Assembly: GCF_002968835.1 (NCBI RefSeq)
Contig: NZ_PKQK01000007.1
Span: 1 to 64,000, forward strand
DNA length: 64,000 bases
From: Paenibacillus sp. PCH8
GTDB lineage: Bacteria > Bacillota > Bacilli > Paenibacillales > Paenibacillaceae
Direction: 5' to 3'
The first letter of the stretch is position 1. Every line of letters begins with the position of its first letter. Shown here in pieces: positions 1 to 8,415 of this stretch. The notes beneath the pieces were generated by a model. That model was not told the origin of the DNA, did no database searches, and saw nothing but the letters and a program-made list of their open reading frames with translations. The translations under genes and the position numbers were made by a program.

Positions 1-378
1 ATAAGAGGCTGACTTCGAATCCAGCACAGTGATATCACCCTCACGCTCTAACAAAGACTTGCCGAGCAGGGCCGATTGATAGGTACCACTCATGCCGGAT
101 GACAGGTGGATCGATACAATCGGACGTTCCGGATTCTCATCGAGCAGCGCTTGATACACATTCATGAAATCCGTTGGAGATGGCTGTGAAGTTGTAGGCA
201 ACACAGAAACCTTCTTCAACTTATCGTAGAACTGTTCGGAAGTCAGATCAACGCCGTCTGCATATGTTTCTTCCCCGAACTGAACACGCAGAGGAACAAT
301 TTGGATTCCATATTTGCGAATGAGTTCTTCGGGAATATCTGCGGTACTGTCCGTTATAATCGCAACCTTGTGGCTCAT
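1..378 (-). CDS. DegV family fatty-acid-binding protein (3'-truncated by the window edge)
   Basis: This is the N-terminal 126 residues of a DegV/FakB-type protein; the rest lies beyond position 1. The start ATG (376-378) follows a GAGGAGGAG ribosome site. The opening MSHKVAIITDSTADIP carries the family DSTADIP motif, and SIHLSSGMSGTYQSA is the second conserved segment that helps bind the fatty-acid carboxylate. Proteins of this family hold a fatty acid so that FakA can phosphorylate it to acyl-phosphate for phospholipid synthesis. The gene directly follows fakA in the same direction, as expected for a kinase and its carrier. Family assignment is firm; the FakB role is inferred from family and context. 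Confidence 0.9.
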   Translation of the reverse strand, partial: MSHKVAIITDSTADIPEELIRKYGIQIVPLRVQFGEETYADGVDLTSEQFYDKLKKVSVLPTTSQPSPTDFMNVYQALLDENPERPIVSIHLSSGMSGTYQSALLGKSLLEREGDITVLDSKSASY

Positions 379-416
379 GAGATCTCCTCCTCTTCGCTCA
401 AGTGCTATTAGTGCAA

Positions 417-450
417 GTTCAAAAAGTCAACGATTCAGCACTTTTTGAAC
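417..450. repeat. Short palindrome in the fakA-degV gap, related to the 35-kb repeat
   Basis: GTTCAAAAAGT (417-427) and CTTTTTGAAC (441-450) form a hairpin of about 10 bp, followed by GCCTCTAT. No T run follows the stem in the transcribed direction, so it is a poor terminator. The GTTCAAAAAGT core and the adjacent CCTCTAT match the ends of the larger element at 35,179-35,372, suggesting a minimal or collapsed member of the same family. It could also act as an mRNA processing or stabilising hairpin between the two genes. Confidence 0.55.
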
Positions 451-458
451 AGCCTCTA

Positions 459-2267
459 TTAGGACTCTACAGAGAACAAATAATAATACACCGGTTGTCC
501 TCCAAGATGCACCTCTACCTCAGCATCAGGATACTGTTCATCAAGCCATGCAGCGAGGGCAGCGGTAACCTCAGGGTCAGCTTCGTCCCCTTCAAGGATC
601 GTCACCACTTCATCTCCACTCTCCATCATCTGTCTGAGCAGATCTTCACATGCTTGCAGCATCGTTTCATCCGTCGCTACAATTTTGGAGTTATGGATCC
701 CGATATAGTGCCCTGCCTTGATATCTAATTCGTCATATTGCGTATCACGAACCGCATGAGTCACTTGGCCGGACTGCACCCGGCTGATTGCCTCCAACAT
801 CTGATCGCGGTTCGTATCCGCAGACTCATCCTCCTGGAAAGCAAAAGCAGCTGCCATTCCCTGCGGAATGGTCTTGCTTGGAATAACCGTGATTCGACGC
901 TCATCCTCAAGCAATTCCCGAGCCTGTTCGGCAGCCAGTACAATATTGGAATTGTTCGGCAGAATAAATACCTGCTCCGCAGCAATCGAACGTACCGCTT
1001 TCACAAAATCTTCGGTACTCGGATTCATGGTCTGTCCACCAGACAGAACGACATCCACACCAAGACTCTGGAAAATTTCCGCGATACCATCACCGGAAGA
1101 TACGGCGATAAAACCATACGGTGCCATCTCATCCGCAGGAAGCACAGCCTCTTCCATGCTGCGTGTTGCTTCAGGCGGAATCTCTGCAAACAGCTCAGGT
1201 GAAGGAGCGATGTCCATGCCGGCAGTTAACAAATCCCGATGCTGCTCACGCATATTAAGAATGTGGATCTGTGTGATTTCTCCATAACGTAAGGCCAGGT
1301 TCAATACCTCTCCAGGCGTCTTGGAGTGCACATGCACCTTGATTACTTCATCATCTGCAATAATGATGATGGAATCACCATCCACTGATAACGCTTTCCG
1401 GAAGGCCTCGTCATCGAAAGCCACGCCTGCGTTCTCTCCAAGCTCGCGGTTAATGAAAAATTCCATGTCATACAGGAACTCAATATCTTCCGTTTCCAAT
1501 CTCGCCTGTGCAGATAACGGCATCTCCGGTGCGATCACCTGCTGTGCAGGCTTCGTGATCACCACTTCTGGTTGTGCAGCCGATTTCAGGGCAGCTGCTG
1601 TCGCAGAAGGAGTTACCTCTTTCTTCAGAGACGTACGACTGACTCCGTCACTTTGCAGCAATACTTCCATGAAGCCCTCGTAAATATATACAAGCCCCTG
1701 ACCGCCTGAGTCCACAACACCGACCTGTTTCAGTACAGGCAGCAATTCTGGAGTCATAGCCAGTGCTTCTTTTGCTTTTAACAAAACTTCATTCATTAAT
1801 TCAGTAATATCATTCGTCCGTCTTGCGTAGTAGCTGGCATGTTTCGCCGCTTCCTTGGCTACGGTAAGAATGGTCCCTTCAACGGGTTTTACGACGGCTT
1901 TATACGCTGCGTCAACACCGTTCTGCAGGGCTGCGGCAAACTGGAGCGTGTTCAGTTCCTCGTAAGGAGCAGCTGAACGACTGAATCCACGGAACAATTG
2001 CGACAGAATAACTCCCGAATTCCCCCGTGCGCCCATAAGCAAGCCTTTCGATAAAATACCGGCAGCTTCTCCGATGGAGGCAGAACTTTTTCTTTTAATC
2101 TCTGCCACTCCTGCACTCATTGTCAAATTCATGTTCGTTCCCGTGTCACCATCCGGCACAGGGAAAACATTCAGGGAATTGACGTGCTCTGCATGCTGTC
2201 CAAGTTGTTCCGCTCCGGCAAGTACCATTGCGGTGAAATCTGTTCCATTTAAAGAACGTATACTCAA
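459..2267 (-). CDS. fakA: Fatty acid kinase catalytic subunit FakA (YloV/DAK2-domain protein)
   Basis: FakA phosphorylates a fatty acid held by a DegV/FakB protein, giving acyl-phosphate for membrane lipid synthesis. The N-terminal DAK2-type kinase domain shows PVPDGDTGTNMN, whose acidic residues D39 and D41 should bind Mg-nucleotide. The C-terminal half matches the YloV-type domain and ends YYYLFSVES. The start chosen is TTG (2265-2267), nine bases after AAGGGG; a GTG at 2301-2303 in the same frame lacks a good ribosome site. At about 603 residues it is roughly 50 longer than B. subtilis YloV, largely from an Ala/Pro-rich linker near residues 220-265. It is followed by degV, its likely partner. 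In B. subtilis yloU precedes this gene; here it does not. Confidence 0.93.
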   Translation of the reverse strand: MSIRSLNGTDFTAMVLAGAEQLGQHAEHVNSLNVFPVPDGDTGTNMNLTMSAGVAEIKRKSSASIGEAAGILSKGLLMGARGNSGVILSQLFRGFSRSAAPYEELNTLQFAAALQNGVDAAYKAVVKPVEGTILTVAKEAAKHASYYARRTNDITELMNEVLLKAKEALAMTPELLPVLKQVGVVDSGGQGLVYIYEGFMEVLLQSDGVSRTSLKKEVTPSATAAALKSAAQPEVVITKPAQQVIAPEMPLSAQARLETEDIEFLYDMEFFINRELGENAGVAFDDEAFRKALSVDGDSIIIIADDEVIKVHVHSKTPGEVLNLALRYGEITQIHILNMREQHRDLLTAGMDIAPSPELFAEIPPEATRSMEEAVLPADEMAPYGFIAVSSGDGIAEIFQSLGVDVVLSGGQTMNPSTEDFVKAVRSIAAEQVFILPNNSNIVLAAEQARELLEDERRITVIPSKTIPQGMAAAFAFQEDESADTNRDQMLEAISRVQSGQVTHAVRDTQYDELDIKAGHYIGIHNSKIVATDETMLQACEDLLRQMMESGDEVVTILEGDEADPEVTAALAAWLDEQYPDAEVEVHLGGQPVYYYLFSVES

Positions 2268-2660
2268 GTGAGAATTCCCCTTCCTAGCTTGATACACGAA
2301 CACCTTGCACCAAGATGTGTTCTGGTCTGTTCATGCGCTAACGCGGACTGCGTTATTCTTCGTCCATACCTTGTCCGGCACAGGCATACAATACAAATGT
2401 CAGCCGGATTAACGGTCTGGGCGGCCGGGCTACCAATATCCTGCACTCTCTGCACCCCTAACTTCGGGGCATACGGATATGCACCGGTATCAAGCGCCGG
2501 CATGAATGCCGCATGGAGACTGGTGCCAAAGATGGAATGCCGCAGCTCACAGCGTTGCCAAAAAGCAGACCACCGACATCTAAGTACGGTTTATTCTCCG
2601 ACTTCCTTGCGGCAACAGCCTGTTCACCACTGTATTATGGACTATTCAACATTGTACTAT
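2268..2660. other. Stretch of about 390 bp without a recognisable gene, upstream of fakA
   Basis: This interval separates fakA from the divergent rpmB promoter. Open frames exist on both strands, but none has a convincing ribosome site or resembles a known family. B. subtilis carries yloU (Asp23 family) at this position; I find no Asp23-like translation here. The DNA looks less AT-rich than a typical intergenic spacer, so it may be a decayed gene, but the sequence alone does not prove that. Confidence 0.5.
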
Positions 2661-2696
2661 ATTAGACAGGAGAAATAAATAAAGTTTTTGGATCAG

Positions 2697-2726
2697 TTGA
2701 CGAAGCTTTTTTGATTATGATATTAT
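2697..2726 (+). promoter_or_regulatory. Sigma-A promoter for rpmB
   Basis: TTGACG (2697-2702) and TATTAT (2721-2726) are separated by 18 bp, close to the sigma-A consensus. They point toward rpmB and imply a leader of about 170 nt. Confidence 0.7.
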
Positions 2727-2734
2727 ATTTAAGT

Positions 2735-2906
2735 ATTGTTTTATGCAGGTTAAGTAATGGAAATGATCCGGCCATGCCGGTTTGAACAACGCCATTAGCT
2801 ACTGGAACCTGACCATTGCGGTCAGGAAGAACAATTTTAATCCGTATGGATGGACAATCGTCTCTCCGAAGGATCACTGGTTATTTTAGGATAGGAGGTG
2901 TAATCT
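2735..2906 (+). promoter_or_regulatory. Structured 5' leader of rpmB
   Basis: The predicted rpmB transcript has a leader of about 170 nt with two clear hairpins: CCGGC/GCCGG (2768-2780) with a 3-nt loop, and CCTGACC/GGTCAGG (2808-2826) with a 5-nt loop. Neither has a T run, so neither is a simple terminator. Ribosomal protein genes are often controlled by such leaders; that role is inferred here. Confidence 0.4.
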
Positions 2907-3095
2907 ATGTCTCGCAAATGTTATGTGACAGGTAAGAAACCGGGCACCGGTAACCACGTATCCCACGCTAACAACCGTAACCGTCGTACTTGGGGCGTAA
3001 ACGTTCAGAAGGTCCGCATTCTCGTTGACGGCAAACCAAAACGTGTATACGTAAGCACCCGTGCACTGAAAGCCGGTAAAGTGACTCGCGTATAA
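2907..3095 (+). CDS. rpmB: 50S ribosomal protein L28
   Basis: L28 is a small basic protein of the large ribosomal subunit. The 62 residues start MSRKCYVTGKKPGTGN and contain the conserved NRRTWGVNVQKVRI and KPKRVYVSTRALK blocks; length and sequence match B. subtilis L28. The start follows GGAGGTG. Only one cysteine is present, so this is not the four-cysteine zinc-binding form. It is the only plus-strand gene in a long minus-strand block and has its own promoter and terminator, in the same place relative to spoVM and fakA as in B. subtilis. Confidence 0.97.
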   Translation: MSRKCYVTGKKPGTGNHVSHANNRNRRTWGVNVQKVRILVDGKPKRVYVSTRALKAGKVTRV

Positions 3096-3125
3096 TCCAC
3101 GCAAAGCTACTATAAATCGGGTAAG

Positions 3126-3159
3126 CAAAAAGCACCTTGTTCCTTGCAGGTGCTTTTTT
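3126..3159 (+). terminator. Rho-independent terminator of rpmB
   Basis: AAGCACCT (3130-3137) pairs with AGGTGCTT (3148-3155), followed by a T run. The A-rich left flank means it may also act weakly on the minus strand. Confidence 0.85.
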
Positions 3160-3199
3160 GGTATTCAAAAGAGGATCTTGAATACTCTCATTAACATGT

Positions 3200-3267
3200 G
3201 AATGGCCGCCGCATGGCGCTTCGCAGGTACGAATCTCAGATAAGCCTGAGCCAAAGCGGCGGTATTC
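3200..3267 (-). other. Branched RNA-structure candidate downstream of spoVM
   Basis: In minus-strand sense, GAAT-CCGCCGC pairs with GCGGCGG-CCATTC to close a stem of about 11 bp. Inside are a CTCAG/CTGAG hairpin with a 6-nt loop and a TTCG/CGAA hairpin, so a three-way junction is possible. It begins about 20 nt after the spoVM stop and has no T run. It could be a 3' UTR element or small RNA; no known family was recognised. Confidence 0.35.
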
Positions 3268-3288
3268 TCTGTTACCTTGTCGATCTTG

Positions 3289-3369
3289 TCAGTTCTTTTG
3301 AAACGTATTAAGAATCGCCTTTACAAACCCTCCCAAAAACTTCGGCAGTTTGAATGTGTAAAATTTCAT
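3289..3369 (-). CDS. spoVM: Stage V sporulation protein M
   Basis: SpoVM is a 26-residue amphipathic peptide that recognises the positive curvature of the outer forespore membrane and recruits SpoIVA to start coat assembly. The translation begins MKFYTFKLPKFLGGFVKAIL, nearly identical to B. subtilis SpoVM including the helix-breaking Pro9, and has exactly 26 codons before TGA. GGGGAGGG lies just upstream. It sits between the rpe cluster and rpmB, its B. subtilis position. A CATAGAAT sequence at 3406-3413 (read on the minus strand) resembles a sigma-E -10 box, but no good -35 was found. This gene shows the organism forms endospores. Confidence 0.95.
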   Translation of the reverse strand: MKFYTFKLPKFLGGFVKAILNTFQKN

Positions 3370-3442
3370 AATTCACCCTCCCCATCATGCTCATGCGTCC
3401 GTCGTATTCTATGCTTCAGGCCTTTTTCACCCTAAACACGAC

Positions 3443-3476
3443 AAAAAAGGCTACATGAGAAACCTGCTCATGTAAC
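3443..3476 (-). terminator. Terminator ending the rlmN-to-rpe cluster
   Basis: In minus sense GGTTACATGAG pairs with CTCATGTAGCC around a 7-nt loop and is followed by TTTTTT. It separates the small membrane-protein gene at 3537 from spoVM. Confidence 0.88.
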
Positions 3477-3536
3477 CATATTTATGCGGAACCTTCGATC
3501 CCTATTCCACAATGACAAGCCCGAAACTCAGGTCAT

Positions 3537-3788
3537 TTACGTTTGAGTAGGAATATATTGATAAGCAGCGATCATGAAAACACTCATTAAATAATACAGT
3601 ATGCCGAATATCACAAAAGTAACCCGATGTCCCGTACGATCAAATTTGCGGAAATACATAATGACAACGCCCACCCCGATCAATGACGTAATGGCATTAT
3701 ACGGGGATTGAATAACCGCAAACAGAGCAAGCACGAGTCCCGTCACGAGACTCGCAGCCATCGTCCACAGCGTCTCCTTGAGGGTCAT
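3537..3788 (-). CDS. Small membrane protein of unknown function
   Basis: The product has 83 residues and I do not recognise a family. Residues 10-30 (MAASLVTGLVLALFAVI), about 33-46 (AITSLIGVGVVIMYF) and about 58-76 (VTFVIFGILYYLMSVFMI) are hydrophobic, suggesting three membrane segments joined by a short charged loop (RKFDRTGHR). It starts 3 bp after the rpe stop and is the last gene before the terminator, so it is probably co-transcribed with rpe. In B. subtilis this position is held by thiN (thiamine pyrophosphokinase), to which it shows no resemblance. Confidence 0.7.
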   Translation of the reverse strand: MTLKETLWTMAASLVTGLVLALFAVIQSPYNAITSLIGVGVVIMYFRKFDRTGHRVTFVIFGILYYLMSVFMIAAYQYIPTQT

Positions 3789-3791
3789 AGA

Positions 3792-4451
3792 TCATCCTCC
3801 GTAGCTACGGCGAATTTCCGTAATCGCAGCAGCACGATCTTCACGTCCGAATACGGCGCTTCCGGCAACGAGCACATCTGCTCCAGCTTCTACCACAAGC
3901 GGGGCTGTATCCGCAGCAATTCCGCCGTCTACTTCGATATGTACATCATGACGTCCCTTTTCGTTCAGCCAGGTGCGAATCTGTTTGATTTTGTTCATCG
4001 TGCCCGAGATGAACGCCTGTCCGCCAAAACCGGGATTTACAGTCATGACAAGAACCATGTCCACGTCATCCAGAACTTCCAGAATGGCACTGGCTGGCGT
4101 TCCTGGGTTAAGAGCAACCCCAGCCTTCACTCCCTGCTCCTTGATCAGATGAATGACCCGGTGCAGATGCACACAAGCCTCAGCATGAACGGTAATTACC
4201 GCTGCTCCCGCTTTGGCAAAATCCTCAACATAACGCTCCGGATTCTCAATCATCAAGTGCACATCAAGAGGCAAGCTTGTATGTGGCGCGATTGCTTTCA
4301 CAATGGCAGGTCCAAGCGTAATATTAGGGACGAAATGGCCGTCCATAACGTCAACATGAATCCAGTCTCCTCCTGCAGCTTGGGCTTCTGCAACTTCTGC
4401 ACCAAGTTTGGCAAAGTCAGCTGATAATATCGATGGGGCAATTTTAATCAT
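3792..4451 (-). CDS. rpe: Ribulose-phosphate 3-epimerase
   Basis: Rpe interconverts ribulose 5-phosphate and xylulose 5-phosphate in the pentose phosphate pathway. The 219-residue product is full length for this TIM-barrel enzyme. It opens MIKIAPSILSADFAKLG, a family signature, and shows the metal and catalytic segments HVDVMDGHFVPN, DVHLMI, VMTVNPGFGGQ and EVDGGI. The start ATG lies 1 bp past the rsgA stop, with its GGAGG ribosome site inside the end of rsgA, so the two are translationally linked. The rsgA-rpe order matches B. subtilis. Confidence 0.96.
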   Translation of the reverse strand: MIKIAPSILSADFAKLGAEVAEAQAAGGDWIHVDVMDGHFVPNITLGPAIVKAIAPHTSLPLDVHLMIENPERYVEDFAKAGAAVITVHAEACVHLHRVIHLIKEQGVKAGVALNPGTPASAILEVLDDVDMVLVMTVNPGFGGQAFISGTMNKIKQIRTWLNEKGRHDVHIEVDGGIAADTAPLVVEAGADVLVAGSAVFGREDRAAAITEIRRSYGG

Positions 4452-4452
4452 G

Positions 4453-5370
4453 TTAATACCTCCGCTTCTTATCTTTCATTTCGGTAAGGAACAGCACATA
4501 GTGGTGATAGCGGCTTTCGGAGATCAGACCTTCCTCCTTGGCTGCAAGGACTCGACAACCCGGTTCATGGGTATGGGTACAGCCTCTAAACTTGCATTGA
4601 TCTGCAAACTGGGCGAATTCCCGGAAACAAGTGGAGAGTTCCTCCACACCGATCTCCAGAAAGTCCAGTTGGCTGAATCCCGGCGTATCTGCCACAAAGC
4701 CACCATTATCCAGGGGTATAAGCTCCACGTGTCTGGTGGTATGTTTCCCTCGTCCTAGACGCATGCTGATTTCATTCGTCTCCAATGTCAGACCTGGCAT
4801 CAATGCATTCAACATGGATGACTTGCCTACACCGGATTGACCAGAGAATACACTGATCTTGCCAGCAAGACGCTCCTTGAGCAGGTCACTGCCTTCACCG
4901 GTACGTGAACTTGTGGAGATCACTTCATAACCTACCTGTTCATATAATGCTTTCACTTCAGCAACAATGTCCCGGTCTTTGGCTTCCGGATCAACCAGAT
5001 CCTGTTTGGTCAGCACAATAAGTGCATCCAGTCCCGCCTGCTCAATATGAACAAGGAACTTGTCCAGCAGGTTCAGGTTCATATCCGGTTCCTTCACAGA
5101 GAATAAGAGAACAGCCAGACTTACATTGGCTACCGGAGGACGGATCAATTCCGTATCACGCTTTCGGATCTCATCTACCGTTCCTTCTCCATTCTCTGTC
5201 AGCATGTAGTTGACGCGGTCACCTACAAGCGGTGATGTTCCTCGCTTTCTGAAGATACCTCTGGCTCGGCATTGAACGGCGGAACCTTCGACCGAAGGAA
5301 CCCCGTTGTCTTCCACTGGCATGACATAATAGTAACCGCTTAGCGCTTTAACGATGATACCTTCTGGCAT
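4453..5370 (-). CDS. rsgA: Ribosome small subunit-dependent GTPase RsgA
   Basis: RsgA is a late-stage 30S assembly GTPase. The order of motifs is circularly permuted as expected: G4 (LTKQDLVD) comes before G1 (GQSGVGKSSML), then G3 (DTPGF). The N-terminal OB fold precedes the GTPase domain, and the C-terminal zinc knuckle is CKFRGCTHTHEPGC. The start used is ATG 5368-5370, 11 bases after AGGAGG; an upstream in-frame start at 5403 has no ribosome site. About 305 residues, typical. It lies directly after prkC, which in B. subtilis phosphorylates this GTPase, and before rpe. Confidence 0.95.
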   Translation of the reverse strand: MPEGIIVKALSGYYYVMPVEDNGVPSVEGSAVQCRARGIFRKRGTSPLVGDRVNYMLTENGEGTVDEIRKRDTELIRPPVANVSLAVLLFSVKEPDMNLNLLDKFLVHIEQAGLDALIVLTKQDLVDPEAKDRDIVAEVKALYEQVGYEVISTSSRTGEGSDLLKERLAGKISVFSGQSGVGKSSMLNALMPGLTLETNEISMRLGRGKHTTRHVELIPLDNGGFVADTPGFSQLDFLEIGVEELSTCFREFAQFADQCKFRGCTHTHEPGCRVLAAKEEGLISESRYHHYVLFLTEMKDKKRRY

Positions 5371-5431
5371 AGCTCCGTCGCCCTCCTTTAGATGGTGATA
5401 CATTTACTCCAGACGCCAGCATAAGCCGCCC

Positions 5432-7635
5432 TTATGGACGGCTTGATGCGTTAATAACTTCCTTTTTCTTTTCTTTTTCCTTGCCGTGACCTTTACCATT
5501 GTTCATGGCAGAAGTATCTTCCTCTTCGCTATCACCCTCAACATCCGCCGGCGTGGATTCAGGTTCACCTTCCTGATTAGGGTCAACACTGCCTTCATCC
5601 CCACTACCTTGCGTTGGCTCATTGGCAGGTGGCGTCTCTGTGCCTTGTTCCGGATCGATCGAAGGCACGATTACTGTTCCATTCTTGGCCTCACTGTAGG
5701 AAACCAGATACGTATCCAGGAATTGACCATCGCGATAGACCGATACAGCACCATTTTCATTTGGAGCGAGCACCAGCGGAATGGTTAGCATCTGGGCTGA
5801 GTTAACCGTACGTGTACCCCACTCCTGATTCTTGCCGCGTGCATCTTCATATGTGATGCGTATCTTACTATTTTTACCGTCTTCTTTGGGTGATACATTG
5901 ATATTAAAAGAGTATTTCAGTGCTTCAGGCGGATACCCTGTGCTGATAAAGATCGTTATTTTATCACCAGGATTCACTTCTGTGCCCGCTTCCACAGGCC
6001 ATTGCTGCGTCACTTTGCCCCGCTCCACTGTATAACTGAATTCTTCCTGTACCTGAGCAAGCTCAAGTCCGGCTGATTTAAGCTCTTTTTCAGCTTCACT
6101 ACGGGTAAGATCCTTCAAACTAGGCATTTTAACCGTTTCAGTCCCTTTACTTACGGTTAACTCAATTTGAACCGTTTCCGGATCGAATTCTACATTCACA
6201 CCAGGTGTCTGGGAAATAACAGTACCTGACGCCACATCATTGGAGAACTCCTCTTTGCGCTGAATCTGATCTTCTTTAATGCCAAGCGCAGTCAATGTTT
6301 TGACAGCCTCATCATATGTTGCCTGTTTGACATCGATCATCTTCGTCAGTTCTTTTTCTGCACCAACACTTAACTGGATCTCGGAGCCTTCTTTGACGAC
6401 ATCGCCTTCTTTTCTGCTCTGGTCAAAGACAATACCCGGTTCAACATCTTTCTGGTATAGACGGACTACCTCGTCACTGACGACAAGTCCCTTCTCCTCT
6501 AACATTTCCCGAGCCTTTTCTTCCGTTTGGGTAAGTACGTTAGGTACGATTACCTCAGGCACAACCAGCATACCCTTGACATACCATACAACCCCACCAT
6601 GGCGATCAGAATGAGAACGGTTAATGAGATCAGTAGTGTCGGTTTCTTCCAGTTCTTAGATTTGGATTTATTCTTACCCGTCTCTTCGTTCGATTCCATC
6701 TCAGGCACAGCACCCGTTGATGTAATTCCACGAGGTTCCGGCTTGATGGCTGGCATGACACGGGTCTGATCAATATCATCCTCATCCGGAAAATCAATCT
6801 TCGTTTCATTGCGTCTCTCCGGCATAAGACAAGTTTCCAAATCGGTCTGCATTTCTTTGGCCGACTGATAACGCTCCTGCGGATTTTTACGCATGGATTT
6901 CAGAATGACATTTTCCACACTTTGCGGAATCAATGGATTGAATTTACGTGGTTCATCGAACTCTTCCTGCAAATGCTTCAACGCAACACTAATTGGACTT
7001 TCACCCAGGAATGGAAGCTGACCAGTAAGCATTTGGTAGAGTACGATACCCAGAGAATATAAGTCCGACTTTTCGCCAGTAACGATGCCCTTAGCATGTT
7101 CCGGTGAGAAGTAATGTACAGAACCGACCACGGAGCCGGTCTGTGTAATCGTTGTGGATGTAACCGCACGGGCAATCCCGAAATCCGTTACTTTCACACG
7201 GCCATTCCGGCCAATCATGATGTTATGCGGTTTGATATCCCGATGAATAATCTGGTTATGATGTGCATGATCGAGAGCATCTGCAATCTGGGAAGCGATT
7301 CGAACCGCTTCGTCCACTTGCAAAGGCGCCCGCTCTTTAATAATTTCATTCAGGTTTTTGCCTTCAACATACTCCATAACAATATAATGAACGTCATCTT
7401 CCTGCCCTACATCATAGACACTGACCACGTTAGGATGAGACAGCGACGCTGCGGATTGTGCTTCCCGGCGGAAACGACGAATAAACTCTTCGTCATGCAC
7501 AAATTGCTGTCTCAATACCTTGATCGCCACATTCCGGTTCAGAAGAAGATCCTGGGCCTTATACACAAGAGCCATGCCGCCACCACCGACACGCTCAATC
7601 ACTTCATAGCGTCCGCCTAGCTGGTGCCCAATCAT
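5432..7635 (-). pseudogene. prkC: PASTA-domain serine/threonine kinase PrkC, reading frame broken by a one-base deletion
   Basis: PrkC is a membrane kinase that senses muropeptides and controls germination and cell-wall processes. Codons from 7635 give the kinase domain: glycine loop VGGGGMALVYK, Lys39 in VAIKVLR, HRDIKPHN, DFG and a TM segment (TLLISLTVLILIAM). The frame then runs to a stop at 6550. A second frame (from about 6571) continues with WYVKGMLVVPEV, three PASTA repeats, a beta-rich domain and an acidic then Lys-rich tail to 5432. The break lies at CCCC 6592-6595: one extra G on the coding strand restores MVGVVWYVKG and a 734-residue protein. It is probably a sequencing error; a true frameshift would leave a kinase without its sensor. 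ATG overlaps the prpC stop by ATGA. Confidence 0.9.
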
Positions 7636-8408
7636 GACTCACACCCCGTTTCCGTGTCTACGGAACCTTCCTTCTGCAACTCGAACAGTGCAATTGTGAT
7701 GTTGTCATCTCCCCCGGCAAGTAAAGCGAGCTGTAGCAGTCGATCTGCACGATCTTCCAATGGCAGTTCCAGATTGCCGGCAACCTGAATGATCTGCTCA
7801 TTGCTAACCAGGTTACTGAGACCGTCACTGCACAGGAGAAGAACTTCGCCTTCCTCCAGCTTGACGTTATCCAGATCCACCTTCACTTCAGCATCTGTTC
7901 CAACCGCACGGGTCAGCACGTTGCGACGTGGATGATGGGGTACATCTTCTTTGCTAATCTGACCATTTTTGAACAATTCATTCACGAGCGTATGGTCTTC
8001 GGTCAACTGAACCACATCTTTGTTTGCAATTTTGTAGGCTCTACTGTCACCGATGTGACCAATAACCCCTTCTGCATCATTCAATAACGCCGCAACCACC
8101 GTCGTTCCCATGTTGTGGTACTTGTCATCTGTGGATGCCGTACGGAATATGACTTCGTTGGCATGCAAAATAGCATCGCTGAGCGCAGCGGACAGAGACG
8201 CATGCGACAGACCTGGTTCCAGCGTTCCCAGATCATGTACCAACGTCTCCACCGCCAGGCGGCTTGCCGTATCACCTGCAAGATGTCCACCCATGCCATC
8301 GGCAACAATACCAAGAATATATCCTGTATCGAGACTTCGAATCCAGGCTGAATCTTCATTCACCGAACGCACCCGTCCGATATGGCTCACATGAACTGTT
8401 TTGATCAA
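7632..8408 (-). CDS. prpC: PP2C-family protein phosphatase PrpC (Stp1 type)
   Basis: PrpC removes phosphate from PrkC and its substrates. The 258 residues carry the metal-binding motifs of bacterial PP2C enzymes: VADGMGGHLAGD near residue 36, HIGDSRAY, SDGLSNLV and GGDDNIT near the C-terminus. The start is TTG (8406-8408) preceded by GAGGTG at 10 bases. The stop overlaps the prkC start, so kinase and phosphatase are translationally coupled, as in B. subtilis. Confidence 0.96.
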   Translation of the reverse strand: MIKTVHVSHIGRVRSVNEDSAWIRSLDTGYILGIVADGMGGHLAGDTASRLAVETLVHDLGTLEPGLSHASLSAALSDAILHANEVIFRTASTDDKYHNMGTTVVAALLNDAEGVIGHIGDSRAYKIANKDVVQLTEDHTLVNELFKNGQISKEDVPHHPRRNVLTRAVGTDAEVKVDLDNVKLEEGEVLLLCSDGLSNLVSNEQIIQVAGNLELPLEDRADRLLQLALLAGGDDNITIALFELQKEGSVDTETGCES

Positions 8409-8415
8409 AACGTTC

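Noticed and set aside
6550..6600. Programmed ribosomal frameshift in prkC
   Set aside because: There is no slippery heptamer, no downstream pseudoknot that I can see, and PrkC of relatives is a single frame; two unrelated genes share the same type of break.
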